In this document: positions 10,681 to 21,688 of the stretch, in pieces | Numbering within the stretch: the first letter of the stretch is position 1 | How the letters are laid out: each line of letters begins with the position of its first letter | Source of the DNA: Phyto melanocephala | Taxonomy: Eukaryota; Arthropoda; Insecta; Diptera; Rhinophoridae | DNA length: 64,000 nucleotides | Reading direction: 5' to 3' | Assembly: GCA_941918925.1 (NCBI GenBank) | Contig: OW799233.1 | Location: 4,580,001 to 4,644,000 of the forward strand | Position numbers and translations under genes: made by a program | The notes under the pieces: model-generated | What the model was told of the DNA's origin: nothing | The model's input: only the letters and a program-made list of their open reading frames with translations | The model's database searches: none

Positions 10681-13600
10681 ATAACAAAATTCTTTTTTTT
10701 AACATTTTCACACATCACTGTTTTTATTAATTTTTTAATAATATAAATTCTTGTATCTGTTTAGAATTTTCAAAAAACTTGTGTTAGTATTTGATTCTTT
10801 AAAAAAAAAAAACATTTTTTTTTATATTTTTTTCATTTATAAAAAATTTTGTTTAATTTTAATTTTAGATTTAAATAAATTTTTGTTTATAATTTTTATG
10901 GATTTTATTTTTATATGAATTATCTTCGGGGTCCTAGAAATTTAGAATCCAAAGCTTTAGATACAAAAATTAGATGCGAGTAAATGTATTATCAAAAGCT
11001 TGTAGTGAATATTTGCGTTGCTGGCAACATCGACGAGGTGAATGAGTACTTGCTTTATATTTGTAATACCGAAATGAAAAAATGCCTCAAGTATCGCCGC
11101 TAAAAAGCGAATATATGACAGCTCCATCGTTCCATTAGGATGCAGTATACAAATCATTTGCTCATCCGAGAAAATACTAATCGTATTAAACCTTAAATAA
11201 TATATATAAGTGTATAGGGAGAACATCGAATCAGCCCACTACTTTTTGGGGTATGTTTTCAAACCCGTTGATAAATAAAGGATATCATAGCTACCGGTAA
11301 GTATTCCTCTCTTCATCGAGTCTTGTGCCTCCACCGATGTTTTCTCTAGACTAGAAAATGATAAATTAACGGTCCATATCGTAATGTCCTTCGTAATCGC
11401 CTATAGATTTGTGTACATTTGCTATCAAAATAGTTCACCTTAATTAATTGTTAAATACCGAATCAAAAGTCTCATTTTCCATTCCTATAAAAATAAAAAA
11501 TATCAGAAAAAACTCAACAAATTTTATTTCATGCTTTTTGATCAGTTTTCGGAATAAAATTACCTTGTCAATGTTCCTTAATGAAATAAATTTAAGTTAA
11601 AGTTTTAAGTTTTTGGAACAAAAATTTGTTTTCTTAAAAAAAGAAAAGAATTTCGAACGACATATGAAATAATTTTTTTAAGCAAAAATTTTTTTCACAA
11701 CACATGATTTAATTTAGCTTTAGTTTAAGTATTGTTCATATGACCCGTTATAGTATAAAACCAATGAGCATTCATAAGATATTTGTTGCATAATTTGCTA
11801 GGGTCTCACAGGACATCCGTTTTTACAATTTAAACTGGGTATCCATGCTGTGTATGTAAGCATGAGTATATTCTATATACATTGTTATTGTTATAAACGT
11901 TCCCAGGTAAATAGCAAATGTAAGCAGCTATTGCTGTTCCGTCTACAACAAATATACCATCTCCTTATTTATGCCAATGATGAACGAGTTGCAGATACAC
12001 AAAGTCTGCTTCCTTTGGATCTGCAAAAAGGAAAAGAGAATGTTAAAGTAAATCTAGCAAGATAATTTAGCAAGAGGGTAATTCACCCTAAGAACATTTG
12101 ATTAATTCGTTTGCTTTTCATTCAGACTCCGATTCATTTCAAAACATAAACTTTGAAACTGAGTGGAAAATGTATTTGTTTTAGTACCTGTCGTATAATT
12201 GTCTCTCCTCTTCTTCTCTTAGCATAACTACTGACTTTTAAAAGCGACACGTACACATTTCAACAAAATATTGTATTTATAGTTTTTTGTCTTTTTTAAA
12301 GCATTGCACTACTGCTTGGGCAGTCTTGCCAATACTTGTCCTTTTTGTTTTTGTTGCATTGTTTTTTGTTGCTATTTTCCTTATGACTTGTTGCAAATGT
12401 AGAGATGAATAAATGAAATAACGAATATATGTTTGTCTGGAGTGCATATCTTAGAGAGTATGTGTGATGGCTTGTACTTACTGTAGCAAAGATTCCCAAA
12501 CATTAATCATGAATTAAATGGACGAAATGCAACGAAAATGTAAAAATTAAATTTATCGAAACCAGTTTGTGAAAAAAAAAATCTATAAAAATATTTCTAT
12601 TAAGAAGATATGTATAGTATTTCAAAAAACCTTTGTCAAAGAAAAACTTTTGAAGAATTGTGTAAAAATAGTATTATACTCGTATTATTGCATTAAGTAT
12701 CGCTGGCTAAATGCATTTACTGTTACCTTTACAATTCAATTGTTCAAAATTCAAAATTCAATACAAATTAGTGTTATTTGTGTATGTATGTATGTATGTG
12801 TATTTGTGACTATTTACAAATGCTTATGTATACGTAAGATCATTGTCTTTTTATATATGTACGTACATATATTTAAATTTTGCTAATTTGACAACAATTT
12901 CCATCAGGTATTGTTTACGTTTAATGCGAAGGTTGTGCGTGAAATTTAAAACACTTTTTAGAAATATTATTAAAGTCAATAAAATTTTTTAACGACAGAT
13001 TTTTTAAGGGTTTCGTTGTTGTTCAATGTCAAGCAATATAAAGAAATCTTCTCAAGGCAAATTTTTTTATGACTTACTCTTGATTCGTCAGCTGATTATG
13101 TTTGCTTCTTTACTCATTTTAAACTTCAGCTGTCAGAGACCATAAAGTAAAAATAATTCTCCCTCTACTCTCATTTATTGGAAATGTCAAACTTTATATA
13201 TAAAATATATTAACATGAAAATTCTCCTCGAATCCCGATTACCTGATGAATAGATATGTCTTGGGTCTTCTTATCGTACATAAATTTGAATTTTTCGGGT
13301 TTTTCCTTTATATTTACACCGCACACTCTCACAGTTTTTTCATACGAATGCACACTTTCTATACACATCAATGCATAGATATGCACGTTTCAATTAAAAG
13401 GCTTTATCTTACACAATTTTGCCTTTTTGTGACTGAAAATTAAGTTTCAAAGACATAAATTATATGCAATTTAATATAAACGAACTCACTTAATTGTTTG
13501 GTTTCCAAAAGAGCCCTACCAAAGACAAAACATACAGTTCACTTAACCGTACATCAAAACTAAAACAGCCACATAAACATCGGTAGCAATTACAGTAGCA

Positions 13601-13771
13601 CCAACAGCAAGCAGCAGCATGAAAAACATACAATATCGAATGAATGTTTATTGCTTGAATCTTCATTCTACCTCTTGACTTCTCTTTGTCAAAGAGATGT
13701 ACTCGTACACATTTTGTCATCGAATCAAGTCAAATTAAATACAATACAAATGTCATTGTGTAATTGATCGA
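10681..13771. other. AT-rich non-coding stretch
   Basis: No gene is supported. An 89-codon minus-strand open frame at 10957-11226 lies in slightly less AT-rich DNA but resembles nothing I recognise. A TGTA microsatellite lies at 12781-12799. Confidence 0.45.
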
Positions 13772-13774
13772 CAG

Positions 13775-14432
13775 CACTAGGTCACAAATAACAAACTTTT
13801 GTCTGTTATTTGTTTCTAGCATACTTTTTCTCATGGATTTGGACCTACTGAACACGAAAATGAATTTTAAAAATTTTTCTGTCGATTGGTTTGCGAGATA
13901 CAAATTTTTTATTTTTTTTTTTTTAATTTTTGGAGGTACACTTACTATTTTGAGCATATCTTTAGTCTTCTTTGACATATTTTATCCTACTACTACTCAA
14001 ATTAAAGACAATTGAGCTGTCTACAACTTATTCTCAGAAAATTTTCAAATCGGGTTAGTAGTTTTGATGTTGGCGGCTTAAAAAGGTTAAAAAACTGGGT
14101 TTTTTTAGTAAAAATGTGGCTGAAAAATTCATATAAAAATTCATATAAAATATAAAACGCGATGTTAACAGCGTATTTAATTTTTTTACGTATAGCTGAC
14201 ACTTTTCCAAAGAAAATAAGCCCTTACTTAACAAAATCTGATGACAAATGGCCGACTTATTATTTTTTTGGTAAACGACCGAAATTCCGCTATTTCACGA
14301 TTTTTTGATTTTCATTATTTGCACAGCTTACCTACCCAACGCAAACGAATAAATACATTTGAACTTAATTTAAAATAAACAAATTAGTCTTCGTATATTA
14401 TTTTTTAATTTATTTACAGCACTACATGCTCA
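13775..14432 (+). repeat. Left terminal inverted repeat of the CACTA-like element
   Basis: It pairs with 15917-16563 in inverse orientation. The tip differs by a small indel: the left has an extra AAATAACAAACTTT-like stretch where the right has a shorter form. The remainder aligns almost base for base. Confidence 0.9.
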
Positions 14433-14530
14433 TACATATTTAAACATAAGGAGACACGGTTATCAATTGCATTTCAAAACTGTCTGTGAAAGTGTAAAGA
14501 AGTTAATATTTAGAAAACGCAAGGAAGACA

Positions 14531-15811
14531 ATGAGTAAAAGACTACGTGTGTTCGAGTGTTTGAACGATCCAGACAATTTCTGCAATGTTTGTGGCCAGT
14601 TTATAAAAAAAATCACGCACACAAGTTTACTCCAGCAGTACAATTGCACTATTTGAATTATTTTGGTATTTCACCAAATATCACAGAACCATGGACACCT
14701 AAGTCGCTGTGTGATCTTTGCTATATAATCTTAACCAACTGGGCAGCTGGCGGAAGGTAAGAATTTTTATTTAAACACATTATACATAGCGAATATAGTA
14801 ATTTATTTTAATTTTAGCCGCCATATGAAATTCGATACACCAATGATGTGGAAAAAGCCGCTATGCCATTCCACAGACTGTTATTTTTGCCTCACCACAA
14901 ACAGTGGGGTAGGAAGATTTTTTAAATGGAACATAATGGGAATGAAAAGCCATCTGTTCCTATTGCTCATGCGGTTCATTCAAAGGAGAACTATGAAACT
15001 ATGGACATTTTGCTGAAATGCATAGAGTATAGGAAATACAATTGGAAAATATGCGCCGACCTTAAAGTTGTGGCCATTCTGTGTGGACTCCAAGGAGGCT
15101 ATACGCGACATTGCTGTTTTCTGTGCCTTTGGAATAGCCGCGCTGATGATCAGCATTTTATAAAAAAAATGGCCGGTACGAACGAAACCTGTAGTTGGAG
15201 AAGCGAATGTTCAGCGCAAACCACTAATAGAGAACCGTGAAAATATAATACTTCCGCCGCTGCACATAAAATTGGGTTTGATTAAAAATTTTGCCAAAAA
15301 ATTAGACAAAGAAGGTGAAGCTTTTGCCTATTTACGGTCAATTTTCCCTTACCTTTCGCTGGCACAAATTAAAGAAGGAGTCTTCGCAGGACCCGAGATA
15401 AAAAAAATTTTGAAAGATGAAAAATTCCCAAAGCTGTTATCACCCATCGAAGCCGCAGCATGGAATTCCTTCAGGCTTGTTGTGGAAAACTTTTTAGGAA
15501 ACAACAAAAGCCCGAATTATAAGGACATAGTTGAGGATCTGGTGAAGAACTATGAAGCCATGGGAGTGCACATGTCACTTAAAATACACTTTCTGCATTC
15601 TCATTTGGATTTTTTCCCTGAGAATTTAGGAGACGTGAGCGACGAACACGGCGAGCGCTTTCATCAGGAATTGAAGGCTATGGAACGACGCTATCAGGGC
15701 ATCTATGACACGGCTATGATGGGTGACTATATTTGGACCCTAATACGTGAGACCGATTGCAGCGAATACAAAAAACAAAGAAGAAGTCAGCAGTTTTTCC
15801 ACATGGCATAA
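14531..15811 (+). pseudogene. CACTA/Chapaev-like transposase pseudogene
   Basis: The start is the ATG at 14531 and the stop is at 15809-15811. The N-terminal part has three Cys-x2-Cys pairs (CNVC near 14583, CDLC near 14713, CYFC near 14880), which look like zinc-binding knuckles. The C-terminal 179 codons from 15272 carry HSHLDFFPENLGDVSDEHGE, then RFHQELKAMERRYQG and MMGDYIWTLIRET, a pattern I know from Chapaev-type transposases. There is a 61-bp GT-AG intron at 14757-14817, and the frame is preserved across it (codon AG|C). Three frameshifts break the gene: at the A-run near 14605-14612, around 14905-14935, and around 15170-15240. The product cannot be made intact. Which acidic residues are catalytic is not certain. 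Confidence 0.8.
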
Positions 15812-15916
15812 AATGTACACTTATATCTTTGTTTTTACTCATTTTTTTTGTGCGTTGATTTGCTTAATTTAATTAGTTAGTTTAATTTCGTTAGTTTAGC
15901 TAATTGTGCGATACAT

Positions 15917-16563
15917 TGAGCATGTAGTGCTGTAAATAAATTAAAAAATAATATACGAAGACTAATTTGTTTATTTTAAATTAAGTTCAAATGTATTTAT
16001 TCGTTTGCGTTGGGTAGGTAAGCTGTGCAAATAATGAAAATCAAAAAATCGTGAAAAAGCGGAATTTCGGTCGTTTACCAAAAAAATAATAAGTCGGCCA
16101 TTTGTCATCAGATTTTGTTAAGTAAGGGCTTATTTTCTTTGGAAAAGTGTCAGCTATACGTAAAAAAATTAAAATCGCTGTTAGCATCGCGTTTTATATT
16201 TTATATGAATTTTTATATGAATTTTTCAGCCACATTTTTACTAAAAAAACCCAGTTTTTTAACTTTTTAAGCCGCCAACATCAAAACTACTAACCCGATT
16301 TGAAAATTTTCTGAGAATAAGTTGTAGACGGCTCAATTGTCTTTAATTTGAGTAGTAGTAGGATAAAATAGGTCAAAGAAGACTAAAGATATGCTCAAAA
16401 TAGTAAGTGTACCTCCAAAAATTAAAAAAAAAAAATTAAAAAATTTGTATCTCGCAAACCAATCGACAGAAAAATTTTTAAAATTCATTTTCGTGTTCAG
16501 TAGGTCCAAATCCATGAGAAAAAGTATGCTAGAACCAAATAACAAAATGGCTGTTGCCTAGTG
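15917..16563 (-). repeat. Right terminal inverted repeat of the CACTA-like element
   Basis: Inverse of 13775-14432, ending in CCTAGTG followed by the CAG target duplication. Confidence 0.9.
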
Positions 16564-16841
16564 CAGTTGAACAATTATGGATAAAAGGCTTAAGCTTTCT
16601 TAATGGTTTTATGTATCTTATTGATTGTGCCTCAGTGTGTCAAACTAACTTAAACAACACTCACTGGTGCTAAATACTTAATTGAATGAATTGCTTAGTT
16701 AATGTTAAAGTTTAATTATAGGAAAGTACGTACGAATATTTGTTTCGTTTAGAAGAAATTGTATTTTTATTTACGTCAATTAAAATCCAATTTTGGATTA
16801 AACGTTAAAAAAATACAAGATTGGCAAAAAGTTGTTATTGG

Positions 16842-17060
16842 CAACGCATACTAATAAGGTATATGCATTGCGGCAACAAAAACAACAATTAAAAAATTCG
16901 TAATTTTTTTTTTTTTTTTGTATATACATATGTCTGTATATGTCACAGCTCTGTTTTTTTCATTTTAAAAAATGACAAAACAAAACTTCTATTTTTGGTT
17001 TTGTATTCTTTAAAACGTTTCTAACAAACTGAAATTGCAAATTATTTATCGTCAATAGAT
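16842..17060. mobile_element. Half of a hAT-like MITE (CAAGGC family)
   Basis: The left end reads CAACGCATACTAATAAGGTA, a drifted form of the family end CAAGGCATATCCATAAGGTA. The next 200 bp are an imperfect inverse of about 17640-17833 (shared GCGGCAACAAA, AAAACGTTT, CAACTGAAA-type blocks). It may be a second copy inserted head-to-head, or the other arm of a larger palindromic element. No matching 8-bp duplication was found for 16842. Confidence 0.55.
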
Positions 17061-17201
17061 GCATACAGATTTTTAAAATATATTGAAAAAAAAAAAAACA
17101 GTCATCGAATTGGATAAGAGCACCTTATTAGTCTACCTTGATTATGGAGATTAAAAATTTAAAAGCTTTTTTATTTAAAATTTTTGTTTTTCAGATTGTA
17201 T

Positions 17202-17833
17202 CAAGGCATATCCATAAGGTACTCGTATGCGTTAACAGGTATATGAAAGGGCAAATTGATACAACAAAGTAAATTTTTAGTGGATTTTTTCTTTCAAGGC
17301 CAGTTTGTATAACGAGGATCGAAAAGTTGTTTTTAAATGTTAAATTCAATAAAATTTTATTAAAAAAAGGATATGTGATTGTGAAGCACATTATAAATGG
17401 TGCAAGAACAACAAGTTTACATAAAGTTGGTAAATTTATTATCATAAAAAGCACAATTAAGTTAAATGTTCAATTCGGAATCCAAAATCTAATTTCCCAT
17501 TACTGCATTAATCAAGCAGAATTCAACAAATTTAGACATTGTGTTTCGCCATCATCATGTGCTGATAATTTCACCTGTATGAATTCGCCTTGAGCGTTAC
17601 CAACTTTTTTTAAAAGTAATGCCTGCATTTGTCAAACTCAATTTTTTTAATTTAATTATACAATAAATAATTCGCAGTTTCAGTTGGTTTAAAACGTTTT
17701 AAAAAATGCAAAACCGTGAATAGAAAGTTTTCGCTTTAAAGTTTTTTAAAAGTTATTCAATTTTAAGAAGAAAATAAAAGAAAATATTTTTGTGTTTGTT
17801 GCCGCGATGCATATACCTTATGGATATGCCTTG
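17202..17833. mobile_element. hAT-like MITE, CAAGGC family, 632 bp
   Basis: The ends are perfect inverted repeats: CAAGGCATATCCATAAGGTA at 17202 and its inverse ending at 17833. The flanks match 7 of 8 bases (GATTGTAT at 17194-17201, GATTGTAA at 17834-17841), an 8-bp target duplication with one change. An internal end GAATTCGCCTTG at 17592 closes a shorter family member (17202-17592) whose two ends match those of the 20427-21680 element. The copy is therefore composite. It has no coding capacity. Confidence 0.65.
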
Positions 17834-17975
17834 GATTGTAAAGAATGAGATCGATAAAACCCTAACACGAATAAAACGCAATAACTTTGAAACGAATTAA
17901 TCCATTTTAATGAAAATAGCGTGGTTTAACAAAAAAATAACAGTAAATTAAAATATTAATGCTTTTTGTAAAAAT

Positions 17976-18886
17976 TCAGCTTTTTTTAATGAACTGTTTC
18001 ACCTTTTCCGGAATTGAGACCATGAGGGTTTTGATGGTATCCTTAGTAACTTTATTGCTGGAATAAGACCATTTCTGGGAAAAAATTTTAGTAGTATTAG
18101 CAACTTGTTTTGTATCCTTCAGCACTCTTTTGACTAAAGCCCAGTAACGTTCGATGGGCCTTAGTTCTGGACAATTAGGTGGATTTGCTTCTTTTGGCAC
18201 TACCACTATATTATTTGTTTCATACCATTCTGCTGCAGATTTACTATAATGACACGACGCTAGGTCGGGCCAAAAATATGTTGACTTATTGTGTTTTCGT
18301 ATGAATGGAAGCAACCTCTTCTGCAAGCACTCCTTGATGTAAATATCAGTGTTGATAGTCCCAGTAGTAATAAATTTACTGCTTCTTTCTCCGCACGTGC
18401 ATATAGCTTGCCAAACTAAGTACTTCTTTGGAAACTTTGTCTTTTTTTGAAACTTAAATTGGTCATCGACATTACCTCTTCCATCGGCCACATAATAACT
18501 TCGCCCTGGGAGCTGAGAAAAGTCGGCAAGAACGTAAGTCTCATCATCCATGAAACAACACTCATATTTGTTGATAAAATTTCTAAGCAGTTCTTTGGCA
18601 CGACGTTTTGCAACCAAGTTTTTCTTCGAATTTCTGTCTGGCACTTTCTGAACCTTGTAGGACTTAAGGCTGGTTTAGGTTGGGATTTTAATTTAGAAGA
18701 CTAACAATCTTTGAAGCTAACTGTGGGTCAGTTATACCTTTTTTAGCTCCACTTCCAGCTTTCCTTTTAATACTACGACGTTCGTTATACACTTTTATCA
18801 CACGCGAAACTGTTTGTCGTGACACCTTTATCTCATTTGCAAAAAATTGTTATTATTTTTTCACGCACTTTTTCTTTGGAATCCAT
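17976..18886 (-). pseudogene. Tc1/mariner (DD37E, ITmD37E-like) transposase pseudogene
   Basis: The minus-strand start is the ATG at 18886. The N-terminal helix-turn-helix is recognisable (VSRQTVSRVIKVYNERR) but carries a frameshift in the first 15 codons. A stop and a small deletion follow near 18690-18660, after which a 222-codon frame is open to 17976. It holds the DDE catalytic core: CCFMDDETYV (first D), FWPDLASCHY (second D) and ELRPIERYW (E). There are 37 residues between the second D and the E, which is the mosquito-type ITmD37E spacing rather than the DD34E of Tc1. KKYLVWQAICTCG and LLPFIRKH are also typical. The product would be non-functional. Terminal repeats were not found. Confidence 0.85.
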
Positions 18887-19261
18887 TTTCAAACAAACTA
18901 ATAATCCGATTATGCTATTATTTTGTACACATAATTTGACAAGTTTTTAAATGCAAACTTGATCATAAACAGTTATATTTTTTGTGCATGAAGAAAGGTG
19001 GAATTAAAAATGTGTGTTAAGGTTTCACTGATCTCATTCTTTATAAATAACAACTGGAAAGTAATTAATGGAGAGGTTCGTAACTGAACAAAGACCCAGA
19101 ATAATAGGGCTTTAATTTTTAAATCAGTGATGAAGTATTTGAATGCAATAGGCAAATCGTAGATAGTTTTCCCTCTGAAGCAATGATTCGTTGCTTAGTT
19201 CATCGTCACCACCAACATGGCACCAGAAGAGATTTGTTTTGAACGGTTAGACTACATGCTA

Positions 19262-19580
19262 GAAAAGGATTTACTGTGACTCCTTTATAAGTTAGAATTA
19301 GTGCAAGAACCAAAACTTGCAGATTATCGGCAACGTCTGAATTTTGCAGCTAAATTTTAGCAGTTGGCCGAAAATTAATCATTTTTATTCAAGATCTGAT
19401 TATGAGAGATAAAGTTAATTTTCATTTAAACAGCTTTGTTTATAAGCGAAGCTGTAGGTTCTAGGGTACGGAAAATTCAAGGGCCATTCTTCAGCGCCAA
19501 TTGTTCCCCATTGGGTGTAGATTATGGTATAGCATGACATCTGAAAGTGACATAGGGACTTACTTCCTCGAAAACTAATA
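19262..19580 (+). pseudogene. Fragment of a mariner-like (DDE_3) transposase
   Basis: Broken frames read LYKLELVQEPKLADYRQR, then NFHLNSFVYKRSCRF, then a region matching ENPRVI-type sequence and ending TYFLEN. This is the middle of the same broad transposase family as the 25 kb and 50.7-52.3 kb relics (QELKPADH; FHLNGFVNKQNCR). Many stops are present and neither end is preserved. Confidence 0.65.
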
Positions 19581-19827
19581 TATAAATGCGTCTGTTTTAT
19601 GATAATAAAATATTTTTACGTTCTGCTCTTGAAAACAGATTTGAGATGTGGTTATAGCAGGATGGAGAAAAGTCAAATATTTGAAGAGCGAATAATTTGC
19701 TGAAATTAAAAAAATTTTCAGTACTCGACAATTTACTATTGTTAGAATAAAACTTGTCGTCAACTTACTTTTTCTGTATATATGTATATAAATCAAGTTG
19801 ACATTCGAATGATTGTAAAGTTTCAGT

Positions 19828-20360
19828 CAAGGCGAATTCAATATTAGGTGATGTTAAGAAGCCAGCTGATTGTTTTTTGCTCGTTTTATTTTTACGGCAC
19901 AATGTCAAAGTTTGTTTACATTTAAATAAATTTTTATGTGCGTTGATTGAAAATTTTTATAAAAGTGGTAAAATTTATGGGGAAAAATTTAAAAAATACT
20001 AATATTTGTACAATAACTTATTGGAAAATAAATAAAACACATTTTAAAATTTGAATAAACAACATTTGTAATGTTTTTAATTCAGAAAATTCAAAATTTC
20101 CGTTGTGTTTGTCCTAGTGATTAAAAGTTGTGAAAATTGTGAAAAATGTGATATAAAACACAAATATGTGATATAAACAGGCACAAATTTATGTTATAAA
20201 TTAAAAATACTTATTTTTTTTGAAAATTTTCGCGTAAATTTATAAAAATAAAATTTTAATTAAAAGTAAACAAAAAATTTGTTTTTTTGTGTTTTCACAT
20301 TCTCTTGGCCTTTTTGTGTTTGTTGCAGGGATGATATCACCTGATATTGAATTCGCCTTG
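19828..20360. mobile_element. hAT-like MITE with perfect 8-bp target duplication
   Basis: The ends are inverted repeats CAAGGCGAATTCAATATTAG (left) and CAAGGCGAATTCAATATCAG (right, minus strand). The flanks are identical: GTTTCAGT at 19820-19827 and 20361-20368. An 8-bp duplication with CA-starting ends indicates the hAT superfamily (P elements also give 8 bp but have different ends). The 533 bp between are AT-rich and non-coding. Confidence 0.85.
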
Positions 20361-20426
20361 GTTTCAGTATTTTTAAAATAAAAATTAATTATTATTGAAA
20401 ATAGAAAAAGGAAATACGTATTAAAC

Positions 20427-21680
20427 CAAGGCGAATTCATACAGGTGAAATTATCAGCCCAGCTGATTGTGAAACATTTTGTCAAAATTGGTTGAATTCG
20501 CTTTGATTTCATTTATTAATGCAGGGATAGGAAATGTGCTTTTGGTTTCGGTATTAAACAATTAACTTGAGTGTACTTTCTTGACAATAAATGTGCTTAA
20601 TTTATGTATATTTTTTGCTTTTGTGTCATTAATAATGTGTTTAAAAAATTTATATTCTGTTTTTAATCAAATTTTATTTTATTTAATACTAGCCAAACCC
20701 GGCGCGCGTTGCTACGCCCCTTAATGAATCGAAATGCATTCTGAATTTTAATTGAATATCAAGTGCAAAAACCTAAAAATTATAATTTTTTTATGAACGT
20801 GGCATTGCCCACTTTTCTAATCACGAAATTGTAAAGTCATGACAGCTCAATATGTGTGCAAAGTTTCAGAAGAATCGGACCAGTGAAAGTACCTCAAAAT
20901 TATAATTGTTTTAATGGGCGTGGCCCTGCCCCCTTTCTAATCAAGAAATTGTAAAGTCATAACAGTTCAATACGTGTGCAAAGTTTCAGAATAATCGGTC
21001 CAGTGCAAGTACCTCAAAATGATACCTTTTTTTTATGGGCGTGGCACTGCCCACTTTTCTTATCATGAAATTATTAAGTCATGACAGCTCGACATGTGTG
21101 CAAAGTTTCAGAAAAATCGGTCTGGTGGAAGTACCTCAAAATTATAACCTTTTTTTATGGGCGTGGCCCTGCCCACTTTTCTAATCACGAAATTATATGG
21201 TTATGACAGCTTAGTATGTGTGCAAAGTTTCAGAAAAATCGGTCCAGTGGAAGTACCTCAAAATTAAAACTTTTTTAGGGGCGTGGCCCCGCCCACTTTT
21301 CTTATAACGAAATTATTTAGTCATGACAGCTCGATATGTGTGCAAAGTTTCAGAAAAATCGGTCAAGTGCAAGTAGCTAAAACTGATAACAATTTTTATG
21401 GGCGTGGCCCCGCCCACTTTTTTCCACCCATAAACACTCCCTGGTATGTGTACAACAACTTGCCAAAGTTTGAGTCCGATCGGTTTTACAGTTTCGGAGC
21501 CTATAGCTAACACACACACACACAGAGTTTCACTTTTATATATATTTAATATTTAATATTAATATGTAAAAACAACTTTTCCATCCCTGATATACAAATT
21601 GGCCTTGACATAAAACATCCCATGAAAAGTTGCTTTGTTGTATTAATTCGCCGTTGCATATACCTTATGGATATGCCTTG
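20427..21680. mobile_element. hAT-like MITE carrying a Helitron-like element, perfect 8-bp target duplication
   Basis: The left end CAAGGCGAATTCATACAGG starts at 20427. The right end, on the minus strand, starts CAAGGCATATCCATAAGGTA at 21680. The flanks are identical: TATTAAAC at 20419-20426 and 21681-21688. The sequence next to each end (20427-20540 and 21590-21680) matches the 17202-17592 element in inverse orientation. Between them sits the 121-bp tandem array element, absent from the 17 kb copy. The array was therefore acquired by this copy, either as an insertion or before it moved. Confidence 0.85.
20689..21545 (-). mobile_element. Helitron-like element with 121-bp tandem repeats, copy A
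   Basis: Read on the minus strand, it runs from an ATATATAAAAGTGAAACTCTG start with a (GT)n tract to a 3' end with GCAACGCGCGCCGGGTTTGG then CTAG followed by T. A CTRR-T terminus after a GC-rich block and an A/T target are Helitron traits. The body has six GGGCGTGGC motifs at 120-122-bp intervals (cytosine at 20798, 20919, 21040, 21162, 21282, 21403). Each unit has a self-complementary GGGCGTGGCCCCGCCC core, a TGTGTGCAAAGTTTCAGAA block and an AAGTACCTCAAAAT block. There is no coding capacity: apparent open frames only reflect the repeated unit. The 5' boundary is approximate. Confidence 0.7.
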
Positions 21681-21688
21681 TATTAAAC

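Larger units (their letters stand above)
13775..16563 (+). mobile_element. CACTA/Chapaev-like DNA transposon with 650-bp terminal inverted repeats
   Basis: The element starts CACTAGG and ends CCTAGTG and is flanked by a 3-bp direct repeat CAG (13772-13774 and 16564-16566). The arms are long inverted repeats, 13775-14432 and 15917-16563, nearly identical apart from small indels near the tips and scattered substitutions. CACTA ends plus a 3-bp duplication are the hallmark of the CMC superfamily (CACTA, Mirage, Chapaev). The internal 1.5 kb carries a transposase relic in the plus direction. The full length is 2789 bp. The arms have stayed very similar, so insertion is probably recent relative to the other relics here, yet the transposase is already broken. 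Confidence 0.85.

Noticed and set aside
10957..11226. 89-codon minus-strand open frame (SDEQMICILHPNGTMELSYI)
   Set aside because: Slightly protein-like composition, but no recognised family and no support from neighbours.
21283..21510. Open frames with FLITKLFSHDSSICVQSFRK-type peptides, also at 63060-63281
   Set aside because: They are read-through of the 121-bp repeat units, whose length is not a multiple of three; translation of a non-coding array.
20689..21545. Could the regular array be a CRISPR?
   Set aside because: The units are 121 bp and similar over their whole length, with no alternation of identical repeats and unique spacers, and the genome is eukaryotic.
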